This document shows positions 41,432 to 51,157 of a stretch of DNA of 64,000 nt, piece by piece (within the stretch, counting starts at the first letter, position 1; each line of letters begins with the position of its first letter). The notes beneath the pieces were generated by a model. The model ran no database searches, was not told the origin of the DNA, and saw only the letters and a program-made list of their open reading frames with translations. The stretch is taken from NCBI GenBank assembly GCA_023138835.1, contig JAGLOP010000006.1, positions 62,001-126,000 on the forward strand, given 5' to 3'. The DNA comes from Arcobacteraceae bacterium (GTDB lineage: Bacteria > Campylobacterota > Campylobacteria > Campylobacterales > Arcobacteraceae). The translations under genes were made by a program, and so were the position numbers.

Positions 41432-41909
41432 CTAAACTACTTACATATTCTACAATCATTTTCAAACTATCCTTTATATCTATTTTAGAAGTATCAATTA
41501 TTAAGTTTGAATTTGTAGGTTCATCAAATTCTAAATCAACTCCAATCACATTTACACTATTATAAACTTCATTCTTATTAGTTATATCTTGTAAATCTTT
41601 TTTCAAATAAACCTCTATATAAGTATCAAACTTTTTTTTAGAAAAATTTCGCAAATCTTGATATGGAGATATATTACATACAATTGGTATGATATCATTT
41701 TGCTCCAATAAATATGTACTAAGCATTATTCTTTTAATATTTGCTATTCTATCTTCTTTTTTATACCCTAAATCATTATCATAAAAATCTCTAACCAAAT
41801 CACCATCTATAATACAACTTTTAACATTTTTATTGTCAAAATGTTCTTTTAACGCATTGCCAAGAGTAGTTTTCCCAGCTCCACTGATTCCAAGTAACCA
41901 AATTACCAT
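41421..41909 (-). CDS. cysC: adenylylsulfate kinase-like (CysC)
   Basis: IWLLGISGAGKTTLGNALKEHF; IDGDLVRDFYDNDLGYKKEDRIANIKR; next to sat. Confidence 0.88.
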   Translation of the reverse strand: MVIWLLGISGAGKTTLGNALKEHFDNKNVKSCIIDGDLVRDFYDNDLGYKKEDRIANIKRIMLSTYLLEQNDIIPIVCNISPYQDLRNFSKKKFDTYIEVYLKKDLQDITNKNEVYNSVNVIGVDLEFDEPTNSNLIIDTSKIDIKDSLKMIVEYVSSLDEN

Positions 41910-42619
41910 ATTATGCCTTTACTAACTAATAAACTACCAGAAAATAGTAAAAATAAAGAGAATAATTTATCATAATTATAGTCTTGTATTTTATTAAAGA
42001 ATAATTTATTTATAACTAAATAAGTAGTTAATCCTATTATTATATATATATAATTGCTAAACTGATATTTAACATTCAAAAATAATATTGTAACTATTTG
42101 AAAGATTGCAAAAGTCATATATACTATTGCGGTAGTGACTCTTTTTTGATATTTATTTAATCTTGTAGTAGATATCTTAGCTGTTAATAATGCCCCTCCA
42201 AGATTTGTAATTCCATGCGTAATTCCCATACCTATATAAAATATTTTGTTGTAACTTAGTAATACTTTAAACCAAGTTTTTAATATCTTTATATAGCCCT
42301 TAATGGCAATAAATATTAAAAACAAACCTATTGGAAGATTAAGATTCACATTAATTTCAGATGCTAACAGTAAAAATAATATTATAAATGGCACTGTAAA
42401 TAAAATAATATTCTTATATAAATTAAAATCTATTTCTTTATAGTCTTTGGTTATTTGTAAAAAATTTATTGCTACAGAAATAGGAAGTAAAATAAGTAAA
42501 GTTTCTAAAAATGGATAATTTACCAATAAAAGCATTGGTGTACCAAAAAGAATAACACCAACGCCAAATAAAGATTGAATAGCTGAAGTTACAATAACTA
42601 CAAGTATAATTATTTCCAT
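41903..42619 (-). CDS. TauE/SafE family anion permease
   Basis: Multiple TMs, SLFGVGVILFGTPMLLLV, GITHGITNLGGALLTAKIS; adjacent to sat/cysC. Confidence 0.78.
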   Translation of the reverse strand: MEIIILVVIVTSAIQSLFGVGVILFGTPMLLLVNYPFLETLLILLPISVAINFLQITKDYKEIDFNLYKNIILFTVPFIILFLLLASEINVNLNLPIGLFLIFIAIKGYIKILKTWFKVLLSYNKIFYIGMGITHGITNLGGALLTAKISTTRLNKYQKRVTTAIVYMTFAIFQIVTILFLNVKYQFSNYIYIIIGLTTYLVINKLFFNKIQDYNYDKLFSLFLLFSGSLLVSKGIIW

Positions 42620-42661
42620 AATTCTTTACATTTCCTTTTCTTTATATTCTAAATAGATAAA

Positions 42662-43768
42662 CTATATACTTATCTTATAAAAGTTATTTATTGTATTACA
42701 AATATATTCTACTTCTTTCGTTGTAATATTTGATATAGGCAATGTTAAAATATTTAATGATAATTTTTCCGTATTTTTTAAATTATAATACTTATCTTTA
42801 TATGGTTTCTGTTGATGAATTAAAATAGGATAATGAATTTTAGCTTCAATACCATGCTCTAATAAATACTGTTGTAATTTATCTCTATTTGTAACTTTAA
42901 TTATATATGTATGGTATGTATGATACACATCGCTAGGAACATCAATTAATTTCACCTCTTTTATACTTTTTAATAATTGACTATAAAGATTTGCCGTTTT
43001 TATTCTCTTTCCCAACAAAGAATCTAATATTGTCAATCTATAACTTAAAACTACTGCATTTAAACTATTAAGTCTTGAAACTCTACCTATAATATTTTGC
43101 CTATCTCTATCAATTAAGCCATGATTCCTCACTTGCTTTAAATATATAGAAATATCTTTATCATCAGTAGTAACAATCCCTCCATCTGTGATTCCTGATA
43201 AGTTTTTTGTTGGATGAAGTGAGAAACAACCTATTTTCCCAAAAGTCCCTGTTTTTTTACCTTTATATACAGAGCCTACACTTTGTGCAGCATCTTCTAT
43301 TATATCTATATTATATTCTTTAGCAATAGAATTAATTTCATCCATTTCACAAACAAGGCCCATTAAATGAACCGGAATAATGGCTTTAGTTTTTTTTGTT
43401 ATTACAGCTCTTAATTTTAAAGAATCCATTAACAAATTATCATTAATATCTACAAAAATAGGTGTCGCACCAACATATTCAATAGCATTTGCAGTAGCTA
43501 TAAAACTATTTGATACTGTTATTACCTCATCACCTTGACCTATTCCCAAACTTTTTAATGCAAAAATAAGGGCATCCGTTCCTGAATTTAATGCAATAGC
43601 ATATTTGCTACCACAATACTTGGCAAAGTTTGCTTCAAATTCTTCAACTTGCTTTGCATAAACAAATTGTCCACTTAAAAACAACTCTTTTAACCTTGGT
43701 GAAATTTCCTCTTCATATTCTTCTTCACTTATACCTAAATTTACATAATCAATCATGTTTATTCCCAA
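42662..43768 (-). CDS. DegT/DnrJ/EryC1/StrS family aminotransferase
   Basis: CGSKYAIALNSGTDALIFALKSLGIGQGDEVITVSNSFIATANAIEYVGATPIFVDI; FSLHPTKNLSGITDGG. Confidence 0.9.
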   Translation of the reverse strand: MGINMIDYVNLGISEEEYEEEISPRLKELFLSGQFVYAKQVEEFEANFAKYCGSKYAIALNSGTDALIFALKSLGIGQGDEVITVSNSFIATANAIEYVGATPIFVDINDNLLMDSLKLRAVITKKTKAIIPVHLMGLVCEMDEINSIAKEYNIDIIEDAAQSVGSVYKGKKTGTFGKIGCFSLHPTKNLSGITDGGIVTTDDKDISIYLKQVRNHGLIDRDRQNIIGRVSRLNSLNAVVLSYRLTILDSLLGKRIKTANLYSQLLKSIKEVKLIDVPSDVYHTYHTYIIKVTNRDKLQQYLLEHGIEAKIHYPILIHQQKPYKDKYYNLKNTEKLSLNILTLPISNITTKEVEYICNTINNFYKISI

Positions 43769-44666
43769 AATATTTTTTATAATACAAATCCAATTCTTCT
43801 TTATATTCAGATTTAATTAAATCTGAACTATTTCTATATGAAAGTTGTGGCAAATGCTTTTTTTTAAAATTTAAATTTATATTATCTTTTTTTACAAAAG
43901 TATGAAATTTTTCTACAACACTAAAACTATCTGTATAAATATCCTCATAATCTATATGCAAAGTTTGTTCTTCTTCAAAATTATTTACAATAGCATCTAT
44001 TTCATTTTGAATGGATTTTACTTGAAAAACAATTTGTTCTATTGGATTCTTGATTTTTAAAACTTCTTCAATATTTTTAGGAGGATGTCCATAAAATATA
44101 TCTATATTACCACTCTTACTTAACCGTGCATTGATAATAGAATTACATATAAAATACAAATCTCTTGTCATATTAATAATTTTTATATTTGGTAAACTTT
44201 TTTTAATTTTTATTAAATTTGATAAAGCAAATACATTATCTATAATTAGAGGTAATTCTTTTGTATTTGCAATAGATATTAAATTTTGTTTTAAGAAATC
44301 AAAGTTATTCATATTAGTATAATGTTTATCACCCTTTAAATCCAACATATCTTTCCAAAACCAACCCCATTCATGTGGTTCATTTATACCATCTGTATTA
44401 CCATATTGAGATAAAAAACTACTCTTATAATTTTTATCTATAAAAGATTTTTCCAACTCTATACCAAAAAGTGGTGCTTTATAAAATTTTGCTAAAAAAT
44501 TACTTATATAACCAACTTCTAAATTACTCGTAAGTAGTTGTTGCAATAATGCTGAAGCACCTCTTGGTTGGGCAATAATAAAATAAATAGGATAAGACTC
44601 TTTTGTAAATTTAGAAAGTAATTTTTTATTTTCATTATATAAAGTTTCATTTAATAAATTCAACAC
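43749..44666 (-). CDS. sulfotransferase-like protein
   Basis: IYFIIAQPRGASALLQQLLTSN PAPS 5'-phosphate loop-like motif; NMTRDLYFICNSIINARLS 3'-phosphate motif-like; 305 aa. Confidence 0.65.
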   Translation of the reverse strand: MLNLLNETLYNENKKLLSKFTKESYPIYFIIAQPRGASALLQQLLTSNLEVGYISNFLAKFYKAPLFGIELEKSFIDKNYKSSFLSQYGNTDGINEPHEWGWFWKDMLDLKGDKHYTNMNNFDFLKQNLISIANTKELPLIIDNVFALSNLIKIKKSLPNIKIINMTRDLYFICNSIINARLSKSGNIDIFYGHPPKNIEEVLKIKNPIEQIVFQVKSIQNEIDAIVNNFEEEQTLHIDYEDIYTDSFSVVEKFHTFVKKDNINLNFKKKHLPQLSYRNSSDLIKSEYKEELDLYYKKYFGNKHD

Positions 44667-44678
44667 GTATATAACCTC

Positions 44679-45725
44679 CTAAATAAAATTAAGATGTTGT
44701 TTTTTAGAAACAACATCTTGATTTAAAATATTATCAACTAAATCATTTAATTCATGATACCTGCAACCAGCTGGACACTTACTCAAATCTAATTTATCAG
44801 ATAACTTCACAATATTCTTTTCTATTTTATCTAAATCATCAGTAATTTTTCCTACACTTACCCTATGTGGACCACAATATATAATCTTATTATCTTCATA
44901 AATATTTACATTAAAGAAACCTGCTACACATAATTTATAATAAAATATCGTATGTTCTTGTTCATGAGATAATATTTGATGTGGTCTATAAAATATTTGA
45001 AAATTATCATTTTCCAAATCTTTTCTAATATGTTCAACAACTGGAGTAATATCTTCATAAGTTAAACTATTCTTTTCTATATTCTCACCCACACCACCTC
45101 TATTAAATACAGGTTTTACTGAAAAATAATCAGCTTTTATCTCAGATGATATTTTTGCACTATTATATAAGTCATCTAAATTTTTATGGTGTGTTGCATA
45201 CTGAATACCAACTGTTGGGATTTTATTTTGGCGTTTATCTATTAAACTTTTAGTATTTTGTATAATCTTGTCAAAATGATTATTTACATCATGCATATAA
45301 TTATGTACTTTCGGACTTCCTGCATCTAAACTTATTCGTATCCAAGTAAAATGATTTAAAATCTCATCTTCAAATCTATCTATTAAATATCCATTTGTAA
45401 ACATCGCTTGTTCTATCCCTAAATTTGATATTGCTACAACTAGTTCTTTAAATCTTGGATATGCAGTTGGTTCTCCATTTCCTACATAAGTTATTGCTTT
45501 TAGACCTCTTTTTTTAGCTTTTTGCAAAAAAGAAATTATTTTATCAAAGTCTAATAAGTGTGCATTATCAAGTTGATATTCATAAGCAGTACACCATAAA
45601 CACCTATGATTACAAAAATTACCTAAACTAATTGTTGCATGTACTGGAAATATTGGTGTACTATTTTTTATAGCCATTATATTTTCAGGGTGATACAATA
45701 TTTTATTAAATGTTAAAAAATTCAT
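44679..45725 (-). CDS. radical SAM protein (SPASM-like)
   Basis: GNFCNHRCLWCTAYE; YVGNGEPTAYPRF; tail QHLNFI. Confidence 0.87.
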   Translation of the reverse strand: MNFLTFNKILYHPENIMAIKNSTPIFPVHATISLGNFCNHRCLWCTAYEYQLDNAHLLDFDKIISFLQKAKKRGLKAITYVGNGEPTAYPRFKELVVAISNLGIEQAMFTNGYLIDRFEDEILNHFTWIRISLDAGSPKVHNYMHDVNNHFDKIIQNTKSLIDKRQNKIPTVGIQYATHHKNLDDLYNSAKISSEIKADYFSVKPVFNRGGVGENIEKNSLTYEDITPVVEHIRKDLENDNFQIFYRPHQILSHEQEHTIFYYKLCVAGFFNVNIYEDNKIIYCGPHRVSVGKITDDLDKIEKNIVKLSDKLDLSKCPAGCRYHELNDLVDNILNQDVVSKKQHLNFI

Positions 45726-45726
45726 A

Positions 45727-46800
45727 TTAATTCTCTTTTATTTTAAAATAATCTTGAATTTTCATTCTCGCAGTAAATAATGCTTCCTCATTTTCTATTC
45801 TATACATATGAGCACAGCCATTACAACTCGTTTCTTCTGCTTGATAGTTTATATGTTTTTCTCTTAATTTATTATATTCATTATTTCGCCAAGTTTTTAA
45901 TAATTTATCACCTTTCATCATATCACCTTTAATATGTATATTATGAAAATCATGTTGACAATGACTAATTTTACCATTTGCTAATATTGTTAAAATTTCA
46001 TAAGGTTTTGGGCAACTTATATATTCTTTTTTATTTACTGTTTGTACTGCTTCTTTATAATCAGCTTCATCATTCTTTTGTGATGCTTGATCAAGCATTG
46101 GACCAATAGTTATATCATCAACATACTCCCCCCATTCTTCTAAAAACAATTCTAAATCTAATTCATTTGATAATAATGTATTTATTGAAATTTCAATTTT
46201 ATCTTCAAAATCTTTCTCTTTTCTCATTAAAAAAAGCTTTTTTAATCCATTTTTAACTTTTTCATAGGAAGCTCCTCTTCTGTATTTTTCAAATAATTCC
46301 TTATTGTGTCCATCTATAGAAATCTGTAAAAAATTAGGCGAAGTTTTAATATCCAAAATTTTTTCTATATTATTATCATTTAATAATGTACCATTTGTAG
46401 AGACTGATATATTCTTAATTCCATTTTCTTTAGCATATTGAATCATATCAAATAATTGCGGATTTAAAAATGGTTCACCCGTCCCTTGAAAAACAAAAAA
46501 CTCTTGAAAATCTTTTGCTTCTTCAACAATTTTTTTAAAAATATTAAACTCTAGCATAGATTTATTTTTATCTGTTAAATAAGTCGGGCACATAAGACAT
46601 GTTAAATTACATGATGAAATTGGTTCGACAGTAACAAGTTTTGGTGGCATAAATTCCTTATCATTAAAAAATGATTGCATACTTCGAGTAGAGCATTTAG
46701 CTGGAATCTTAATATCATTATAAAATCTTTCTTCCACTGGTTTCATAGCACCAATAGTACTCATGTCTCGTTTTCTTTTTTTTATATTTGGATTTATCAT
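45727..46800 (-). CDS. radical SAM/SPASM protein
   Basis: SCNLTCLMCPTYL; FQGTGEPFLNPQ; CPKPYEILTILANGKISHCQHD...CNGCAHM. Confidence 0.88.
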   Translation of the reverse strand: MINPNIKKRKRDMSTIGAMKPVEERFYNDIKIPAKCSTRSMQSFFNDKEFMPPKLVTVEPISSCNLTCLMCPTYLTDKNKSMLEFNIFKKIVEEAKDFQEFFVFQGTGEPFLNPQLFDMIQYAKENGIKNISVSTNGTLLNDNNIEKILDIKTSPNFLQISIDGHNKELFEKYRRGASYEKVKNGLKKLFLMRKEKDFEDKIEISINTLLSNELDLELFLEEWGEYVDDITIGPMLDQASQKNDEADYKEAVQTVNKKEYISCPKPYEILTILANGKISHCQHDFHNIHIKGDMMKGDKLLKTWRNNEYNKLREKHINYQAEETSCNGCAHMYRIENEEALFTARMKIQDYFKIKEN

Positions 46801-46821
46801 CTAGTTTATTATCCTTATTTC

Positions 46822-47766
46822 TTATACTGTTTTTTCTCTGTATTGTGGAAAAAAATCATTATTTTCTTTTTCCATTTTTATTACTAATTTATCATAAATT
46901 TCTTTATTGAATATTTTTTTTCCTATATAAAAAGGTATAGTTTTATTAGAAAATTCACTTTTATATTTATATAACCCATCTTTTCCACCACTTAAAAAGA
47001 ATATCTTCTTTATATCTTTATAGTATTCAAATACTAAATCAAATAATAATGAGTTAAATCCATATTGTAAGTAGCTTGATAAAGTGCCGCCTAAAAAATA
47101 ATATACATTATCATTATCTTCAATTAAAAATAGACTACTTACAACTATACCATAATAAGATATACTAAATATTTTACCAAATTTTACTAAATATTTTAAT
47201 ATTTCTATATCAAAATAAAAATATTGATCAGCTTTTAATCTATCCATTGTTTCGCAATAAGGTATATAAAAACTCTCTACACTATCTTCAATAATAAATT
47301 TATATTGATATTTTCTTGCTTTTTTTATATTCCTTGTTTTTCTTCTTGAAAAATATTTTTGATAATCAACTTGTAAATCAACTATTATATGATTTTGTAG
47401 TTTAATAATATCTAAATATTTATTGATTAAATTATAGTTTTGATGTAACAATGGATTAAATCTAAAAAATCCTGATATTATATTTTCTTGTTTACATTTT
47501 AGTTCAAATTCTTTAAGAATTTTTTCTAATATCTCATCACTTGTATAATAAAATCCACCATAATCAAATGGAGTAATAATATCAAAATACTTATCTTTTT
47601 CCAAAAAAGTTAATTCATTAGAAATATCTCTTTTTATATACTGAAAATAAGCTTTTTCTCCATTAGATTCCAATTTGATGTTCTGATATATACCTTTGTC
47701 AAATTTAGCAACACTTTCACCCCAATCAGAATTATATGAATAGCTAAGTTTATTTAATTTATACAT
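46822..47766 (-). CDS. FemAB/GNAT-like aminoacyl/acyl transferase
   Basis: YFSRRKTRNIKKARKYQYKF; YFLGGTLSSYLQYGFNSLLFDLVFEYYKDIKKIFFLSGGKDGLYKYKSEFS pattern of FemAB-type double GNAT. Confidence 0.65.
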   Translation of the reverse strand: MYKLNKLSYSYNSDWGESVAKFDKGIYQNIKLESNGEKAYFQYIKRDISNELTFLEKDKYFDIITPFDYGGFYYTSDEILEKILKEFELKCKQENIISGFFRFNPLLHQNYNLINKYLDIIKLQNHIIVDLQVDYQKYFSRRKTRNIKKARKYQYKFIIEDSVESFYIPYCETMDRLKADQYFYFDIEILKYLVKFGKIFSISYYGIVVSSLFLIEDNDNVYYFLGGTLSSYLQYGFNSLLFDLVFEYYKDIKKIFFLSGGKDGLYKYKSEFSNKTIPFYIGKKIFNKEIYDKLVIKMEKENNDFFPQYREKTV

Positions 47767-47771
47767 AAAAT

Positions 47772-48863
47772 TTATTTTTTAATTTTATTTCTTCGATTAT
47801 AAATTGACAAATCCATATCAGATAAATCCCATATATCTTTTCTTTTAAAGTCTTTATGAAAATTATGAGTACATCTTTTACAAGCATCTGGTGGATTACT
47901 CGAATTTACACGATTTCTAAAATCAACATATACAGGTGAATTCCAAATCTCTTCTACTGTTTGATCATTTATATTTCCAGCAAAGTCACTACAAGAAAGT
48001 GAAACACACGGTCTTACATTTCCATCCGCTTCTATATGAAATCTTTCAAATGGCTCATAGCATTTTTTATGATATTGCGTCTTTTTTTCAAAATCTAAAT
48101 CATTAAAATCATCTCCATCAAACTCAACTTTTACTTCTAAATCATTAGCTAAAGCTTGAGCTTCTTTTACATATTTACCTATAATATCGCGATGTTTATA
48201 AGGTGTTATATTTACTAACTCTGGAGCATAAGCTTTTAGATATGTTATTTTTACACCTTCTGAACAATCCAACTCTTTAGCTAATCTAATAATACCATTT
48301 AACTCTTCTTTATTTTCATAAGTTAATACAAAAACCAATCTTACTTTTGGATATACAGAATTATTATCTTTTTTAACTTGGTTTAATATTTTAATATTAT
48401 CTATGACAGTATCTAACTTATCTACACCATGATACTTCTCAAACATCTCTTTTGTTATCCCTGCAAATGATATTGTTAAAAAATGTAAATTACCTTTTAC
48501 AATTAACTCGGAAATTTCTTTATCCATTAATATCCCATTTGTAGAAAAATATTTCTCAGCATCAAACTGATTTGTCCATTCAAAGATTTCTTTAAAATGT
48601 TTTGCAAAAAGAGGCTCTGTTGAAGAAAAATAAACTATATGTTTTACGCTTTTTAGAAATGTTTCTAGTTTCATAAATTGATTTAAATCTATTTCATATT
48701 TTGAATAGTAATTTGCAAAGTTCAAGTGACAATATGTACATCGAATATTACAATTACCTGTTAAATTCATACTGATTCTTATAGGATTTGATTTTAAACG
48801 AGACAATCCTTCTTTTTTCTCTTGATCATTAAGTAGTTTATTTTGCTCTATAATCTTATTCAC
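47772..48863 (-). CDS. radical SAM/SPASM protein
   Basis: GNCNIRCTYCHLNF; CYEPFERFHIEADGNVRPCVSLSC...CKRCTHNFHKDF. Confidence 0.9.
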   Translation of the reverse strand: MNKIIEQNKLLNDQEKKEGLSRLKSNPIRISMNLTGNCNIRCTYCHLNFANYYSKYEIDLNQFMKLETFLKSVKHIVYFSSTEPLFAKHFKEIFEWTNQFDAEKYFSTNGILMDKEISELIVKGNLHFLTISFAGITKEMFEKYHGVDKLDTVIDNIKILNQVKKDNNSVYPKVRLVFVLTYENKEELNGIIRLAKELDCSEGVKITYLKAYAPELVNITPYKHRDIIGKYVKEAQALANDLEVKVEFDGDDFNDLDFEKKTQYHKKCYEPFERFHIEADGNVRPCVSLSCSDFAGNINDQTVEEIWNSPVYVDFRNRVNSSNPPDACKRCTHNFHKDFKRKDIWDLSDMDLSIYNRRNKIKK

Positions 48864-49692
48864 TTACTATCCTCTTAAAATTTAAATTGTCAATTTTTCG
48901 TATTGTATATTCAGATGAATTCTTTATTATATCAATATTTTTTAATAAATAATCTGATTTATCATAAATTGCACTAAAAATTTTACCTGTTAAACCATCT
49001 GCTTTATTTGATATTAAAAAATCTATAAGAGAGCCTATTGTTGTACCAACATGATTCAAATCTTGAGTATTATTGTTTTTTTCAATATCACTTACAAGAT
49101 TATCTCTTAGATTTGTATTATATGAGCCTGGAGAGATACAATTTATATCTATGTTATACTCTTTTAACTCTCTAGATAACGACTCATTTAATCCATACAG
49201 AGCATATTTAGATGTTATATATGCACTCTTATTTATAGCTGTTGCATTCCAACCTACACCAGCTCCACAAATATTTATAATTTTTCCCCTTAAATCATTT
49301 TTCATAGACTCTAGGCTTTCGACTATACAATGTAAGCTACCATACAAATTTACATCTAAAGTCTTTTTGTAATTTAGTAAGTTTATATCATCTATTGGAC
49401 CAACTGGACCTGCAATAGCAGCGTTATTAATCAATATATCTATACTATTAAAATCATTTCTTATCATTTTAAAAACTTTCTTAACATCATTTTGGGATGC
49501 TAAATCTACACAGTATGCTTTTAAATTAGTTTGAGGATAAATATTCATAATAAATCGTACAGTTTCATTTAACTTATTTTTATTTTGAGACAAAAGAACT
49601 ATATTAAACTTTTTTTGTGAAGCAAAATAAATCGCTAATTGTTTTCCTATACCACCATTTGCACCAGTTATAATTATTGTTTTTTTAATCAT
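48856..49692 (-). CDS. short-chain dehydrogenase/reductase
   Basis: IIITGANGGIGKQLA; LINNAAIAG; SAYITSKYALYGLNESLSREL. Confidence 0.92.
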   Translation of the reverse strand: MIKKTIIITGANGGIGKQLAIYFASQKKFNIVLLSQNKNKLNETVRFIMNIYPQTNLKAYCVDLASQNDVKKVFKMIRNDFNSIDILINNAAIAGPVGPIDDINLLNYKKTLDVNLYGSLHCIVESLESMKNDLRGKIINICGAGVGWNATAINKSAYITSKYALYGLNESLSRELKEYNIDINCISPGSYNTNLRDNLVSDIEKNNNTQDLNHVGTTIGSLIDFLISNKADGLTGKIFSAIYDKSDYLLKNIDIIKNSSEYTIRKIDNLNFKRIVSE

Positions 49693-51157
49693 TTATAATT
49701 TTATCTCCAAAAAGTTCACATAAGGTTGGTTTATCAAAATTATACATAGGAATAAGTGTAAAGATATTACATATATCAATATATTTTAATGCAAATTCCC
49801 TTATTAATTCTTGATTATAACTTAATAGTATAATACTTTCATCTTTGGACGGCTTAATATCAATAGAATTCAAAGCTGAAAATTCTTTACACTTTTGTAA
49901 TAAAATATCATCATTACAACTGTCTTTATCCCATAAGATGGTACTACTTTCTAATAAATCTTTATTTAAATGTATATCTTTTTTACTTTTTAATGAAAAA
50001 ACAACTTCTTCAAAACCTAAAAGAGCCTTATAATATGGATAAACAATACTATTTTCATCTATGATATTTTCAATTTTTCTATACTCTACTAAATTTTGAG
50101 TACAAAATATATACTTCTTACTCTGTTCAATATCTATTTCTTCTAATTTCACAATATTCTTTATCAATACATCTTTTTTAAAAATATTAAATATATTTTT
50201 AATATTTTCTATTTCAATATCATTAAGTCCAATACATACAACTATAAAAGTTGTATGTAACGATATAAAATCTGATAAATTATTAATACTTGTATATCCA
50301 AGCAATACACTAACATCTCCCAACAATAATTGAATTCTATAAAATATATCTATATCAAAAAATTCTTTTGCTGTATTAGTTTTTTTACCTTTATTATTCC
50401 AATATGCACCATTATTTAGTGCCTCTTCCAATTCATTATAAATTTGTATAGAATCACTATTAAGAGATAATATTTGTGCTATTCTTTTAATTTCATTTAA
50501 TTTATCTGTTATTGTTAAGTTTTCAAATGTAAATTCATAAACATTATTATCATCCTTATACTTAATAAAATCAACAGCATTAAATCGTATTTCATTAAAG
50601 AAACAAATTCTTAAATAACTAAAAGCTTTTTGTAAATCCTCAGGATAAAGACCATAATTCATATTATTATTAGTATATCTTCTTATTTGAAAACTCAACT
50701 GATTAGAACTAATCGTTTTTTGATATTTTTCTTTACTTATACTTTGAGCTTTTATAATCGAAGTGGCTTCATCAAGTGGATTTCTATGTATAAAAAAATA
50801 GTGTGAAATATATTTGTCAATTTGATGTGTTTTATACATTCTCATAGATTTATGTGTTTGAAATACTGAACATTTAGACGCTATATATTTTGGTTCTAAA
50901 AAATTATTTTCATAGTATAAAAAATTTTTATTCTTTATATTTTCATAATATTTAATAGTCAATACATTAAACCCCAAATCTTTTAATGGCTGCACAACAT
51001 CCATACATTCGCCATCAACATCAAATGGAAAAACTTCTTTATCATCAGACAATAATTGTGATATTGACTTAAATTGAGAATTAGATTTTAAATATTTAGC
51101 TACTATACCCCATAAATATCCCGTAGATGTTCTTTGTGGTCCACCTATATAAATCAT
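49685..51157 (-). CDS. sulfotransferase-like protein with ~190-aa unassigned C-terminal region
   Basis: N-term IYIGGPQRTSTGYLWGIVAKYL (P-loop-like); SHYFFIHRNPLDEATSIIKAQS (3'-phosphate motif-like); 490 aa. Confidence 0.6.
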   Translation of the reverse strand: MIYIGGPQRTSTGYLWGIVAKYLKSNSQFKSISQLLSDDKEVFPFDVDGECMDVVQPLKDLGFNVLTIKYYENIKNKNFLYYENNFLEPKYIASKCSVFQTHKSMRMYKTHQIDKYISHYFFIHRNPLDEATSIIKAQSISKEKYQKTISSNQLSFQIRRYTNNNMNYGLYPEDLQKAFSYLRICFFNEIRFNAVDFIKYKDDNNVYEFTFENLTITDKLNEIKRIAQILSLNSDSIQIYNELEEALNNGAYWNNKGKKTNTAKEFFDIDIFYRIQLLLGDVSVLLGYTSINNLSDFISLHTTFIVVCIGLNDIEIENIKNIFNIFKKDVLIKNIVKLEEIDIEQSKKYIFCTQNLVEYRKIENIIDENSIVYPYYKALLGFEEVVFSLKSKKDIHLNKDLLESSTILWDKDSCNDDILLQKCKEFSALNSIDIKPSKDESIILLSYNQELIREFALKYIDICNIFTLIPMYNFDKPTLCELFGDKIIND

